Assembly (NCBI GenBank): GCA_005885555.1
Contig: VAWN01000102.1
Span: 11,818-48,253, forward strand
DNA: 36,436 nt
From: Actinomycetota bacterium
Lineage (GTDB): Bacteria; Actinomycetota; Actinomycetes; Mycobacteriales; Micromonosporaceae
Direction: 5' to 3'
A model generated the notes under the pieces. It was not told the origin of the DNA. It saw nothing but the letters and a program-made list of their open reading frames with translations, and ran no database searches. The position numbers and the translations under genes are program-made. Every line of letters starts with the position of its first letter. The first letter of the stretch is position 1. Below are positions 1 to 9,943 of the stretch, piece by piece.

Positions 1-1031
1 ACTCCGCGACGCTGTCCCAGCTGTCCGGCCGGCTCGCCACATTGAAGACCGGCGATCCCAACAAGGCCGACGTCAACAGCCAGATCGCCACCCTCACCGG
101 CCAGATCAACACGCTCACGAGCCGGGAGAACGACCTGTCCACCACGCAGGTCACCGCGGGGAAGATCATCAATGACGCCGAGTTGCCCGCAGCACCCGCC
201 CGGCCGAGCGTCCCGCTGTTCCTCGCCAGTGGCGGGATGGTCGGGCTGCTGCTCGGCGTGGGTACCGGACTGGTGCGCGAGCGCACCGACAAGCGGGTGC
301 GGCGGGCCGCCGACGTGCCGCGCCGGGCCACGGTACCCGTGCTGGGTGTGCTGCCGACCCGCCTGCGCCCGCGCCTCGACGACGTCTACCCGGCCGGGGA
401 ACCGACCGGCCGCACCTTCGACCGGCTGCGCAACGAGGCCCTCGCGAGCCTCGCGGACGACCAGCGGGTGATCGTGGTGACCGGGGCGAGCCGCGGCCTC
501 GCCGCGACGCTCGTCGCGGCGAACCTGGCCGCGGCGCTGGCCCGCACCGGCGCCGCGGTCGTGCTGGTCCAGGCGGGCGGGGCGCCGGGCGCGCTCGGCC
601 TGCCCGCCGGCCCCGGGCTGGCCGAGGTGCTCGCCGGCACCGCGTCGCTGGACGAGGCGGCCCGGCGGGTGCCGCGCGTCGCGAACCTGCGGGTGGTCAC
701 CGGCGGCGGCGGGTTGCTGCAGTCCCAGGCGCTGGGCGCGATCCTGGCGCGGCTGCGGTCGGGCACCGGGTACGTGGTGGTCGAGGCGCCGTCAGCCGCC
801 GCGAGCGCGGACGCGCAGAGCCTCGCGAGCCACGCCGACACCGCGATCCTCGCGGTGGAGCTGCGCCGGACGCGGCACGCGGAAATCGTCGACGCGGCCG
901 AACAGCTGCGCCGCGTCGGCACCCCGGTGCTGGGCGCGGTGGTGTTCCCGCGGCTGCGCAAGCCGTTGCCGGTGACGCCGGTACCGGCAGCCGCCGCCGA
1001 CCAGACCGTGGTGCTCGGGAGCGTCACGTGA
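1..1031 (+). CDS. polysaccharide co-polymerase / chain-length determinant with degenerate BY-kinase domain (5' partial)
   Basis: The frame is open to the left edge (first full codon at base 3), so the N-terminus lies outside the window. What remains is a Gln/Asn/Thr-rich coiled region (bases 3-170), a Pro-rich stretch and a membrane segment (about 205-280: PSVPLFLASGGMVGLLLGVG), then a cytoplasmic P-loop-like domain. This is the Wzz/tyrosine-kinase (PCP-2) layout, which sets the chain length of exported polysaccharides. The ATPase half is degenerate: the Walker A position reads GASRGLAAT (about 484-510) with no Lys, and the Walker A'/B-like strand reads VVVEAPS without the usual Asp. No Tyr-rich C-terminal tail is present. 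It is probably structural or regulatory, not an active kinase. The stop overlaps the next start as GTGA, so it is coupled to the polymerase gene. The family call is firm; loss of activity is inferred. Confidence 0.8.
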   Translation, partial: SATLSQLSGRLATLKTGDPNKADVNSQIATLTGQINTLTSRENDLSTTQVTAGKIINDAELPAAPARPSVPLFLASGGMVGLLLGVGTGLVRERTDKRVRRAADVPRRATVPVLGVLPTRLRPRLDDVYPAGEPTGRTFDRLRNEALASLADDQRVIVVTGASRGLAATLVAANLAAALARTGAAVVLVQAGGAPGALGLPAGPGLAEVLAGTASLDEAARRVPRVANLRVVTGGGGLLQSQALGAILARLRSGTGYVVVEAPSAAASADAQSLASHADTAILAVELRRTRHAEIVDAAEQLRRVGTPVLGAVVFPRLRKPLPVTPVPAAAADQTVVLGSVT

Positions 1032-2343
1032 CAGTTCAACCGCCGCCGCGGTTGCTGCCGCTGCGCCCCGGCTGGCCGCTGACCGCGCTCCTGCTGCTGT
1101 ACCCCGCGTGGTGGGCGCTCGGGTTGGGCGTGCTCATCTTTCCCATCGCGGCGGTACCGATGGCCACCGTCCTCATGCGACAGTGGCGTCGCGGGCGGCG
1201 GATCGCGGTACCGCCGGGATTCGCGGTCTGGCTGGTGTTCCTCGCGGTTGTCGTGGTGAGCGTCGGGGCGCTCGGCGAGGATCCGGCCGGTACCGTCGCC
1301 GGGCCGGCCGTCGACCGCCTGGTGCCGGCGGCGTTCCGGCTCGTCGAGTACGCGGCGGTGACGGTGCTGCTGCTGTACGCCGGCAACCTCACCGAGGCGG
1401 AGCTGCCGCAGCGGCGGCTGGTGCGGCTGCTCGGCTGGCTGTTCGTGGCGACTGTCGCGGGCGGGCTGCTCGGGGTGGTGGCCGGGCGGTTCCAGTTCTC
1501 CTCGCCGGTCGAGCTGCTGCTGCCGAACCACTTGCGTAGCAACGCTTTCGTGCAGTCGCTGGTGCATCCGGCGGCGGCACAGATGATGGACGTGCTCGGG
1601 CACGCGTCGCCGCGACCGGCCGCGCCGTGGGGGTACACCAACACCTGGGGCAACGACTTCTGCCTGCTGGTCGGCTGGTTCGTGGTCGCCGCGTGCCGGC
1701 GGACGGTGTCCCGGCGCCGCCGCGCGCTGGCCCTCGGCGTGCTCGCCGTCGCGCTGGTACCGGTCGTGTACTCCCTCAACCGCGGCCTGTGGATCGGACT
1801 GGCGGTGATGGCGGTGGCGGTGGCGGTACGGCTGGCGTGGCGGGGCCGGTTCGCGGCGCTGGGCGCGGTGGCGGTACTCGCGACGGCGCTCGCCGCGACG
1901 CTTGCGGTGAGCCCGCTGGGAGACCTGGTGACCCAGCGGCTCGACCACGGCAAGTCCAACGGGGTCCGCACGTGGTCACCGGTGCGCTCGCCTCGCCGGT
2001 CATCGGGTACGGCTCGACCCGCAACACGTTGGGCGGCCGGCAGTCCATCGCGGTCGGCGAGAGCCCGGACTGCCCGCGCTGCGGCAACTTCACCATCGGC
2101 GGCAACGGCCAGCTGTGGCAGCTGCTGTACGCGCACGGGATCGCGGGCACCGCCGGGTACCTCGGGTTCTTCGGGTACGGGCTGTGGCGTTTCCGGCGCG
2201 ACGTCACGCCGGTGGGGCTGGCCGCAAGCGCTGCGGTGCTCGGTACGTTCGTCGCGATGTTCTGGTACAACGCGCTGGTCACCCCGCTGGCGTTCACGAT
2301 GCTCGGGTATGCGCTGCTGTGGCGGAACGGGGTGCGCGGATGA
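1028..2343 (+). pseudogene. O-antigen ligase/Wzy-like polysaccharide polymerase, frameshifted near base 1970
   Basis: This is a multi-spanning membrane protein, about ten hydrophobic segments, with the NRGLWIG motif (about 1777-1800) typical of the Wzy_C/O-antigen ligase family, which polymerises or ligates lipid-linked glycan repeats. The GTG start overlaps the preceding stop. Coding potential runs in one frame to about 1970 (ending SNGVRT) and then switches to another frame (VVTGALASPVIGYGSTR onward), which continues to the stop at 2341-2343. Related proteins usually have some six more residues between the Arg and the SP(L/V)xGYG segment. The join is best explained by loss of n nucleotides with n = 1 modulo 3, for example 16 or 19. 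It could be a true mutation or an assembly error. The 3' part keeps two further membrane segments and overlaps the next gene by ATGA, so the locus looks recently broken if it is broken at all. Confidence 0.75.
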
Positions 2344-3494
2344 ACGACCGGGAACTGCGGGCGCGGTACCTCACCGAGGTGCTGGCGACGCTGTATCCGC
2401 CGTCGGACGGGGGGCGGGTGGCCCACTTCGTCGCGGTACCGAACGCGCGCAAGCCGCGGCTGCTGGTACCGGCCGGCTCGCGGCGGGTCGCGGCCGGCGC
2501 GGTGCGACGGTATGCGCAGCCGGCCGCGCGCTCGGCCCGGTTCAAGCGCGACCTCGCCGCCCTCGCGTTGCGTACCGGTGCCGACCGCGCCCTGCTCCGC
2601 GACCGCATCACGGTCACCGGGGCGGACAGCATCGAGGAGCACCTGCGCCGGGTACTGGACCGCGACCTCACCGTGTCCGTCCACATCGGACCGGCGCGGG
2701 CCAACCGCAAGCCGGTGCTGCAGTTGCTCGCCCCGGACGGCACCACGGTCGGCTTCGCGAAGCTCGGCACCAACGCGCTGACCCGGCGGCTCGTGCGGGC
2801 GGAGACCGTGGCGCTGACCGCACTGCGGTACGCGCGACTGTCCACTGTGGTGGTTCCCCGGGTGCTGCATTCCGGGCAGTGGCAGGGGCACCAGGTGCTG
2901 GTGCAGGAGGCGTTGCCGGCGTGGCGACCGCGCCGGCCGGCCGGGGTACGGCTGCCGGCCGCCATGCGCGAGGTCGCCGGCGCGCTCGGCGTGTACCGCG
3001 CGAACCTGACCGACAGCCCGTACCAGATCGAGCTGGAGCGGCGTCTGTCCACTGTGGACTGTCCGATGCTCGCAGCGGCCGTCGACCGGCTCGTCGAGCG
3101 GCGCGGCGACACCGTGCTGCAGTTCGGTGCGTGGCACGGCGACTGGGCACCGTGGAACATGGCGGCGCTGGCGGACGCGGTGCTGGTGTGGGACTGGGAG
3201 CGGTTCACGCCGGGGGTGCCGCTCGGGTTCGACGCGGTGCACCACGAGCTGCACCAACGGATGGAACGCGGCGAGGAGGCGGCCGCGGCGGTGGACGCGA
3301 CGCTGACCCGGGCACCGGCGCTGCTCGACGCGTTCGGCATGACCCGGGAGGCGGCGGACGTCACCGCGCTGCTGCACCTGGTCGACCTCGCGGTGCGCTA
3401 CCTCGCCGACCGGCAGGCCGAGGCCGGCGCCCGGCTCGGTGTCCTCGGCACCTGGCTGCTGCCGGTGCTCATCCGGCGGGTCGGTGACCTGTGA
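2340..3494 (+). CDS. aminoglycoside-phosphotransferase-fold protein of the polysaccharide operon
   Basis: The 384-residue protein has an APH/choline-kinase-like C-terminal half. HGDWAPWN (His266, Asp268, Asn273) matches the catalytic HGDxxxxN loop, and WDWE (Asp285) matches the metal-binding Asp segment. The N-terminal 150 residues carry no motif I recognise, though GFAKLGTN resembles a nucleotide-facing strand with a Lys. It has no membrane segment or signal peptide, so a cytoplasmic kinase acting on a sugar or lipid-linked intermediate is plausible; the substrate is unknown. ATG at 2340 overlaps the polymerase stop, and its own stop overlaps the sulfotransferase start (GTGA), which places it inside the glycan operon and makes a resistance role unlikely. 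The fold assignment is fairly secure; the role in glycan assembly is inferred from position. Confidence 0.72.
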   Translation: MNDRELRARYLTEVLATLYPPSDGGRVAHFVAVPNARKPRLLVPAGSRRVAAGAVRRYAQPAARSARFKRDLAALALRTGADRALLRDRITVTGADSIEEHLRRVLDRDLTVSVHIGPARANRKPVLQLLAPDGTTVGFAKLGTNALTRRLVRAETVALTALRYARLSTVVVPRVLHSGQWQGHQVLVQEALPAWRPRRPAGVRLPAAMREVAGALGVYRANLTDSPYQIELERRLSTVDCPMLAAAVDRLVERRGDTVLQFGAWHGDWAPWNMAALADAVLVWDWERFTPGVPLGFDAVHHELHQRMERGEEAAAAVDATLTRAPALLDAFGMTREAADVTALLHLVDLAVRYLADRQAEAGARLGVLGTWLLPVLIRRVGDL

Positions 3495-4375
3495 ACGACA
3501 CGCTGAAACGGTTGGTGCACGCGGGATCCCGGTCGTACGGCCGGCTCACCGCACCGGGCCGGTTGCTGCCCTCCTTCCTCATCTGCGGCGGGCAGCGCTG
3601 CGGTACCACGTCGTTGTACCGTGCCCTCGCGCAGCACCCGGCTGTGCTGAAAGCCGTGTTGCACAAGGGAGTTCACTACTTCGACGTCGGGTACCGCCGC
3701 GGCCCGGACTGGTACCGCGGGCACTTCCCGTTGCGGCGCACCGCGGACCGGGTGTCCCGGCGGCTGGGCGGCGTACCGGTGCAGGCCTTCGAGTCCAGCC
3801 CGTACTACATGTACCACCCGCTGGCCGCCGCCCGGCTCGCCGCTGACCTGCCCGGCGTGAAGCTGGTCGTGCTCGTCCGCGATCCGGTCGAGCGGGCGTA
3901 CTCGCACCACGCGCACGAGGTGGCCCGCGGCTTCGAGCCCGAACGCGACTTCACCCGCGCGCTGGCCCTGGAACCGGCCAGGCTGCGCGGCCAGAGCGAG
4001 CGGCTGGCCGCCGACCCCGACGCGTACTCGTTCGCCCACCAGCACCACGCATACCGCGCCCGCGGCGAATACATCCGTTACCTGGAACGGCTTTCGGCCG
4101 CGGTCGGCCGGCAGCGGCTGCACGTCATCGAGAGCGAGGAGTTCTTCGCCAGCCCCGAACCGGTCTACGACGCGGTGCTGGACTTCCTCGACCTGCCCCG
4201 GCTCGGGTACCCGGTCTTCGAGCGGCACAACGCAAGGCCCCGGGCCAACCCGATGGATCCGGTGCTGCACAAGGAACTCAGCGACCACTACGCGCCGTTC
4301 GACGACCGGCTGACGGACTGGCTCGGCCGGGAACCGGCGTGGCGCCTCGGCCGGGAACCCGCGTGGCGTCGATGA
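3491..4375 (+). CDS. PAPS-dependent sulfotransferase
   Basis: The 294-residue soluble sulfotransferase should transfer sulfate from PAPS to a glycan or lipid acceptor. The 5'-phosphosulfate loop reads GGQRCGTTSL (residues 33-42). The 3'-phosphate site is LVVLVRDPVERAYSHH with Arg130 and Ser138, spaced as in the Sulfotransfer_1/NodH-like family. His-Tyr-Phe after the first helix (KGVHYFD) also fits the family. The GTG start overlaps the upstream stop and the stop overlaps the flippase start (ATGA). The extreme C-terminus carries a 24-nt tandem duplication giving LGREPAWR twice. Sulfated exopolysaccharide is unusual for this phylum, and a second sulfotransferase lies at 11340. Confidence 0.85.
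   Translation: MNDTLKRLVHAGSRSYGRLTAPGRLLPSFLICGGQRCGTTSLYRALAQHPAVLKAVLHKGVHYFDVGYRRGPDWYRGHFPLRRTADRVSRRLGGVPVQAFESSPYYMYHPLAAARLAADLPGVKLVVLVRDPVERAYSHHAHEVARGFEPERDFTRALALEPARLRGQSERLAADPDAYSFAHQHHAYRARGEYIRYLERLSAAVGRQRLHVIESEEFFASPEPVYDAVLDFLDLPRLGYPVFERHNARPRANPMDPVLHKELSDHYAPFDDRLTDWLGREPAWRLGREPAWRR
4322..4369 (+). repeat. 24-nt tandem duplication at sulfotransferase 3' end
   Basis: Two adjacent 24-nt units (4322-4345 and 4346-4369) match at 22 of 24 positions and encode LGREPAWR twice just before the stop. The length keeps frame. It looks like a recent slippage or duplication event. Confidence 0.85.
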
Positions 4376-5814
4376 GCGCGACACCGGTCGCGGCGCCCGC
4401 AGCGGCCGGTGTCGCCCGCGGTGGGGCGGCCAACCTCGCCGGTGCCGCGTTCGCCGGGCTGGCCGGGTTCGGGGTCACCTGGCTGGCGGCCCGCGCGCTG
4501 GGACCGGTGCAGGCCGGTGGCTTCTTCGCCGCGACGGCCGCGTTCACCCTCGCCGGTACCGTGGCCAAGCTCGGCACCCCGACCGGCCTGGTGTACTTCC
4601 TCGCCCGGCTGCGCGCGCGGGACGCGTCCGCAACGGCGCTACGGCAGTGCGTGCGGACCGGCGTGGTACCCGTCGCGGCGGCCTCGGTCGTGGCCGCGGC
4701 CGTGCTGTGGTTCGCCGCCGCGCCGGCCTATGCGACGCAGTCGCGCGTGCTCGCGGTGTTCCTTCCGGTCGCGGTGCTCTGCGACACGCTGCTCGCGGCC
4801 ACGCGGGGTTGGCGGCGGATGCGCCCGACGGTGATGCTCGACAGGCTTCTGCGGCCGGCCCTGCAACTGGTGCTGCTCGGCCTGCTGGCCCTGTCGGCGG
4901 TGCGGGCACCGGCGGCGTACCCGCTCGCCTGGGCGCTGCCGTACGTCCCCGCGGCGGCGCTCGCGGGGATCGCCCTGCGCCGGTTGGTTCCCGCAGCCGC
5001 CGGCCGCGGCGACTTCCGGGCCGGTGCGTTCTGGCGGTTCACCGGACCCCGCGCGCTAGCGAGCGTCGCCCAGCTCGCCATCGGGCGGGTCGACGTGCTG
5101 CTGCTCGCCGCGCTCGCCGGCCTGCGGGCGGCGGCCATGTACGCCGTCGCGAGCCGCTTCCTCGTCTTCGGCCAGATGGTCAACCAGGCCCTGCTGCTCG
5201 CCGTCCAACCACGGCTCGCCGAACTGCTCGGCACGAAGGACCGGGCCGGCGCCAGCACGCTGTACCGCACCGCGACCGCCTGGCTGATCCTCGCCGTCTG
5301 GCCGGTGTACCTGGGCACCGCCGTCTTCGCGTCCGTCTACTTAGGACTGTTCGGCTCGGGGTACCGCGCCGGGGCAGCCGTCGTCGTCGTGCTCGCGGCC
5401 GCGATGCTCGTCGCGACCGGCTGCGGCACGGTCGACACGGTGCTGGCGATGGCCGGCCGTACCTCGTGGAACCTCGCCAACGTCCTGCTGGCCCTCACCG
5501 TGAACGTGACCGTCGACCTCGCGCTGATCCCGCACCTCGGTCCGCTGGGCGCGGCGGTCGGGCTCGCGGCCGCCACGCTCACCAACAACCTGGTGCCACT
5601 CGCCCAGATCGCCACCGCGCTGCGGCTGCATCCGTTCGGGCGCACCACGTTCGCCGCGGCGCTGACCGCGCTCGGCTGCTTCGGCGCGGTACCGGTCGCG
5701 GTCGCCGCGGTCATGGGTACCACGCTGCCCGCCGCGCTGGTCGCGATCGTGCTCGGTGGCAGCGGGTACGCCGTGGCGCTGCGCCGCGTCCTTCGCCTGG
5801 ACGCCATCGGATAG
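4372..5814 (+). CDS. Wzx/MOP-superfamily polysaccharide flippase
   Basis: The 480-residue integral membrane protein has about 12-14 hydrophobic segments in the order of Wzx/RfbX-type lipid-linked oligosaccharide flippases, moving undecaprenyl-linked repeats across the membrane. The N-terminal segment (GGAANLAGAAFAGLAGFG, then ARALGPVQAGGFF) is the usual MOP opening, where a long helix is followed by 'LGp..yG.f'. A polar stretch with basic residues around 4800-4850 matches the cytoplasmic loop. I chose ATG at 4372 because it overlaps the sulfotransferase stop (ATGA), as at other junctions of this operon; an in-frame GTG lies 33 nt upstream. It works downstream of glycosyltransferases and upstream of the polymerase. 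Confidence 0.85.
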   Translation: MSATPVAAPAAAGVARGGAANLAGAAFAGLAGFGVTWLAARALGPVQAGGFFAATAAFTLAGTVAKLGTPTGLVYFLARLRARDASATALRQCVRTGVVPVAAASVVAAAVLWFAAAPAYATQSRVLAVFLPVAVLCDTLLAATRGWRRMRPTVMLDRLLRPALQLVLLGLLALSAVRAPAAYPLAWALPYVPAAALAGIALRRLVPAAAGRGDFRAGAFWRFTGPRALASVAQLAIGRVDVLLLAALAGLRAAAMYAVASRFLVFGQMVNQALLLAVQPRLAELLGTKDRAGASTLYRTATAWLILAVWPVYLGTAVFASVYLGLFGSGYRAGAAVVVVLAAAMLVATGCGTVDTVLAMAGRTSWNLANVLLALTVNVTVDLALIPHLGPLGAAVGLAAATLTNNLVPLAQIATALRLHPFGRTTFAAALTALGCFGAVPVAVAAVMGTTLPAALVAIVLGGSGYAVALRRVLRLDAIG

Positions 5815-5825
5815 GGGGTCGACAC

Positions 5826-6569
5826 ATGCACACCGGGTACAGCCAGGTGTTCCGGGACAGCCGGAACGTGGACCGGTACGACCGGGTGGTGTACGCGCCG
5901 GACAGCTACGCCAGCGCCATCAGCGCCCGGCAGAAGGCGTACCTGCGCCGGGTCGTCGCGCGCGCGTATCCCGCGATCCGGCCGGTGCAGCACGACTTCG
6001 CCTGCGGTACCGGGCGGGCGGTGCGGATGCTGGCCGGACTGGTACGGGCGGCGCACGGGTACGACCCGTCGCCGCAGATGCTCGACGCGGCGCGATCGGT
6101 CGGGCCGGCCGCGCAGTGGCACGAGATCGCCACGACCGGCCCGGTCCCCGAACCGGCCACAGTGGACGGTCCGGCGATCGTCACCGTGTTCCGCTTACTG
6201 CTCAACGTCTCCGACGAGGTACGGCACCGGGCGGTCGCGTTCGCCGCCCGGGTACTGCCGGACGCCGGTGCCGGGCTGCTGGTGCTGGAGAACCACGGCA
6301 ACCGCGCGTCATTGCGCCACCTGCTGGCCCGCCGGCACCGTGCCGACCGGTGGTTCGCCGAGCTGTCCCACCGGCAGGTCGCCGAGCTGTTGGCGGCACA
6401 CGGTTTCACCGTCGTCGCGCGGCACGGCTGCACGATGTTCCCCCGGGCGGCGTACCGCATCCGCCGGCTGCGGCCGCTGGTGCGGTGGCTCGACGACCTG
6501 CTGTGCCGGCCCGGCTGGCTGTCCCGGTACGCGACCGACGTGCTGTACCTCGCCGAGCGGACCGGCTGA
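5826..6569 (+). CDS. class I SAM-dependent methyltransferase
   Basis: The 247-residue soluble protein has a class I methyltransferase core: motif I DFACGTGRAVRML (about residues 58-70) binds SAM, followed by the acidic strand end GYDPSPQML. A second half, VTVFRLLLNVSD then LLVLENHGN, corresponds to motifs near the active site. The acceptor is unknown; location in the operon suggests a sugar hydroxyl or lipid-linked intermediate. A run of five G at 5815-5819 upstream of ATG 5826 is a good ribosome-binding site, making this the only gene of the operon with a clear spacer (11 nt). Its TGA shares one base with the next ATG (TGATG). Confidence 0.8.
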   Translation: MHTGYSQVFRDSRNVDRYDRVVYAPDSYASAISARQKAYLRRVVARAYPAIRPVQHDFACGTGRAVRMLAGLVRAAHGYDPSPQMLDAARSVGPAAQWHEIATTGPVPEPATVDGPAIVTVFRLLLNVSDEVRHRAVAFAARVLPDAGAGLLVLENHGNRASLRHLLARRHRADRWFAELSHRQVAELLAAHGFTVVARHGCTMFPRAAYRIRRLRPLVRWLDDLLCRPGWLSRYATDVLYLAERTG

Positions 6570-7588
6570 TGCGCCGCCGCCTCGTTGTCGGCCTCGCCGG
6601 GCTCGCCGTTCTCAGCACCGCCGCGCTGACGTTGGCCACCTGCGGTCCGCCGGTGCAACCGCGATGGGTCGCTCCGTCGTCCAGCGCCGGTACCGGTCCG
6701 GGCATCGCGACCCGTACCGGACCGTTCCGCGCCGGCCCCGTGGCGCCGCCGCCATCCGGTGCGCTGCTCGGCGCCTGGGTGAAGCCGCCGGTACTGAGCC
6801 AGCCGGCCCGGATCGACGCGGTGACCGCGTTCGAGGCGCGGCTGGGCCGGCCGCTCGATCTCGTCAACACCTACCGGCGGCTCGACGAGCCCTTCCCCAC
6901 CTTGTCGGACAAGGCTTTCGCGGACACCGGTCACACGCTGATGCTCAGCTGGGCGATCGACGACACGCGCGTGGTCACCTCGGGCGACGAGGACGCGCAG
7001 CTGCACGACTGGGCGCGCCGGCTGCGCGGGTACGGGCATCCGGTACTGCTGCGGTTCCGCTGGGAGATGGACCGGCCCAACCTCCAGGCCGCGATGTGGT
7101 CGGCCGCCGACTACATCGACGCGTGGAAACATGTACACGCGTTGTTCAAGGCGGAACGGGTCACCAACGTCTCCTGGGTGTGGTGCCCGACGGTGGAGGG
7201 CTTCGCGGGCGGGTACGCCCCGGCGTTCTACCCGGGCGACGACGAGGTCGACTGGACCTGTGTCGACGCGTACGCCGGCCATGTCCTGCGCCCGTTCGGC
7301 GACCTGCTGCGACCGTTCCTGTCGTGGGCCGCGGCCCGGCCGAAGCCGATCGTCGTCGGTGAGTTCGGCGTGGCCGCCAGTTGGGGTACCGCCGCCCGCG
7401 CCGGATGGCTCGCCGACGCCGCCACGGTCATCGCGCGCAACCCGCAGATCAAGGCGGTCAGCTACTTCGACTCCGACCCCGACGGCAACACGCCGGACCA
7501 GCAGTTCCAGCTCGACGACGACCCGGCGGTCCTGTCCGCGTTCACCACGCTCGCCCGCGCCCCGTACTTCAACCAGCGCAGCCGCTGA
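6569..7588 (+). CDS. secreted glycoside hydrolase, family 26-like
   Basis: The 339-residue exported protein begins with an Arg-rich N-terminus and hydrophobic segment ending LTLATCGPP, which could be a signal peptide or weak lipobox (Thr at -1 is atypical). After a Ser/Pro/Thr linker, the catalytic domain carries RFRWEMD with Glu166 as candidate acid/base and VVGEFGV with Glu265 as candidate nucleophile, the GH26 (endo-mannanase-like) pattern in a clan A barrel. It shares one base with the methyltransferase stop, so it belongs to the operon. Hydrolases of this type in polysaccharide clusters often trim or release the product. Beta-mannan specificity is possible but not shown by the sequence. 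Confidence 0.8.
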   Translation: MRRRLVVGLAGLAVLSTAALTLATCGPPVQPRWVAPSSSAGTGPGIATRTGPFRAGPVAPPPSGALLGAWVKPPVLSQPARIDAVTAFEARLGRPLDLVNTYRRLDEPFPTLSDKAFADTGHTLMLSWAIDDTRVVTSGDEDAQLHDWARRLRGYGHPVLLRFRWEMDRPNLQAAMWSAADYIDAWKHVHALFKAERVTNVSWVWCPTVEGFAGGYAPAFYPGDDEVDWTCVDAYAGHVLRPFGDLLRPFLSWAAARPKPIVVGEFGVAASWGTAARAGWLADAATVIARNPQIKAVSYFDSDPDGNTPDQQFQLDDDPAVLSAFTTLARAPYFNQRSR

Positions 7589-7663
7589 CCGCCCGCCGCC
7601 ACCGACCCGACGAAGTACCGCCCCTCACTCAGCGCTGTACTGCCCAAGCGAACCGGTGACCGC

Positions 7664-7669
7664 TACGTT
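7664..7669 (+). promoter_or_regulatory. -10 box for leaderless start of the SMP-30-like gene
   Basis: TACGTT fits the actinobacterial TANNNT -10 consensus and sits exactly 7 nt before ATG 7677, so transcription would start at or next to the start codon. No convincing -35 is visible. Confidence 0.5.
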
Positions 7670-7676
7670 CGACCAT

Positions 7677-8645
7677 ATGCGGAAGTCGATACTGGTCACT
7701 ATTCTGACCGTCCTCACCTCGTTGACGGCCGCCAGCCCGGCGCTCGCCAGCACCGCAACCGCGCATCCGCTACGACTGCCGCCCGTCATCCGGGGTACCG
7801 CGCCGGCGCTGCACCCCGAAGGCTTCGCCTGGGACCCGACGCGGGGCGCCTTCCTCGTCGGCTCCGTCAAGCACGGCACCGTCTCGGTCGTCAGGCCGGA
7901 CGGCTCGACCCGGACGCTGGTCAGCGATCCGCACCTGGACTCGACGTTCGGCGTGCATGTCGACGTCCGGCGTGGCCGGTTCCTGGTCGCATACGCCGAC
8001 CTGGGCCTCGGTGACCGTACCGGCGGCGCCTCCGGCATCGGCATCTTCGACCTGCGTACCGGACGCACGCTGCGCCTGATCGACTTCGGCAGGCTGGTCA
8101 ACGACTTCGCCCTCGACCCGGACGGCAACGCCTACGTCACCGACCCGGGCGGCGACACACTGTACACAGTGGACACCCGGGGCCGGTTCTCGGTACTGGT
8201 GACCGACCCGCGGTTCGCCGGTACCGGCTTCGCCCTCAACGGCATCGTCTGGCACCGGGGCGGGTACCTCATCGTCGTCAAGTACGACACCGGGAAGCTC
8301 TTCCGGGTACCGGTCAGACATCCGGAGCGCTTCACCGAGGTGACGCTGGACCGCCCGCTCGTCGGCGGCGACGGCATCACGCTGCGTCCCGACGGCGCGC
8401 TCGTGGTGTCCACCAACAAGCTCGCCTCGTCGGGCGAGGACGCCGAACAGGTACTGCGTTCCCCCAACGGGTGGCGCACCGCGCATCAGGTACAGCGGAT
8501 CGCGCCGTGGCCGGATCCCGCCCCGACCGCGGTGACGGTCACCCCGTCGGGCACGTACGCGCTCAGCGGCCGCCTCGACATCCTCGGCAGCGGCGGTACC
8601 AGCGATGAGTTCATCCTCCGGAAGCTGCCCTTGTCGGCACTCTAA
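7677..8645 (+). CDS. secreted SMP-30/gluconolactonase-like beta-propeller protein
   Basis: The 322-residue protein begins with a classic Sec signal peptide (MRKSILVTILTVLTSLTAAS, then PALAS near residue 25). The mature part is a series of blade-like repeats (GFAWDPTRGAFLVGS, FALDPDGNAYVTD, GITLRPDGALVVS) typical of SMP-30/NHL-type six-bladed propellers. Enzymatic activity (lactonase) or ligand binding cannot be decided; the DPDGNAYVTDPGGD region could supply metal ligands. I chose ATG 7677 because it begins the signal peptide and lies 7 nt after a -10 box; an in-frame GTG at 7656 is possible. The gap of 88 bp after the GH26 gene and its own promoter suggest it is separate from the operon. Confidence 0.75.
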   Translation: MRKSILVTILTVLTSLTAASPALASTATAHPLRLPPVIRGTAPALHPEGFAWDPTRGAFLVGSVKHGTVSVVRPDGSTRTLVSDPHLDSTFGVHVDVRRGRFLVAYADLGLGDRTGGASGIGIFDLRTGRTLRLIDFGRLVNDFALDPDGNAYVTDPGGDTLYTVDTRGRFSVLVTDPRFAGTGFALNGIVWHRGGYLIVVKYDTGKLFRVPVRHPERFTEVTLDRPLVGGDGITLRPDGALVVSTNKLASSGEDAEQVLRSPNGWRTAHQVQRIAPWPDPAPTAVTVTPSGTYALSGRLDILGSGGTSDEFILRKLPLSAL

Positions 8646-8653
8646 AGAATCCT

Positions 8654-8659
8654 TATCGT
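8654..8659 (+). promoter_or_regulatory. candidate -10 box for the chitinase gene
   Basis: TATCGT lies in the short AT-rich gap (8646-8691) between the propeller gene and the chitinase, followed by a short leader with GAGG (8682-8685) before ATG 8692. The overlapping CTTATCGTTAAG is an imperfect dyad that could be an operator; that is a guess. Confidence 0.4.
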
Positions 8660-8691
8660 TAAGCATCGACCACAGACGATGTGAGGCGAAG

Positions 8692-9936
<1,245 letters not shown>

Positions 9937-9943
9937 GCTGACC

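Noticed and set aside
386-1948. Long minus-strand open frame opposite the co-polymerase and polymerase genes
   Set aside because: Arg/His/Gln-rich translation without family resemblance; it is a GC-driven shadow of the plus-strand genes.
2340-3494. Aminoglycoside resistance gene
   Set aside because: The kinase motifs fit the fold, but four-base overlaps on both sides put it in glycan assembly.
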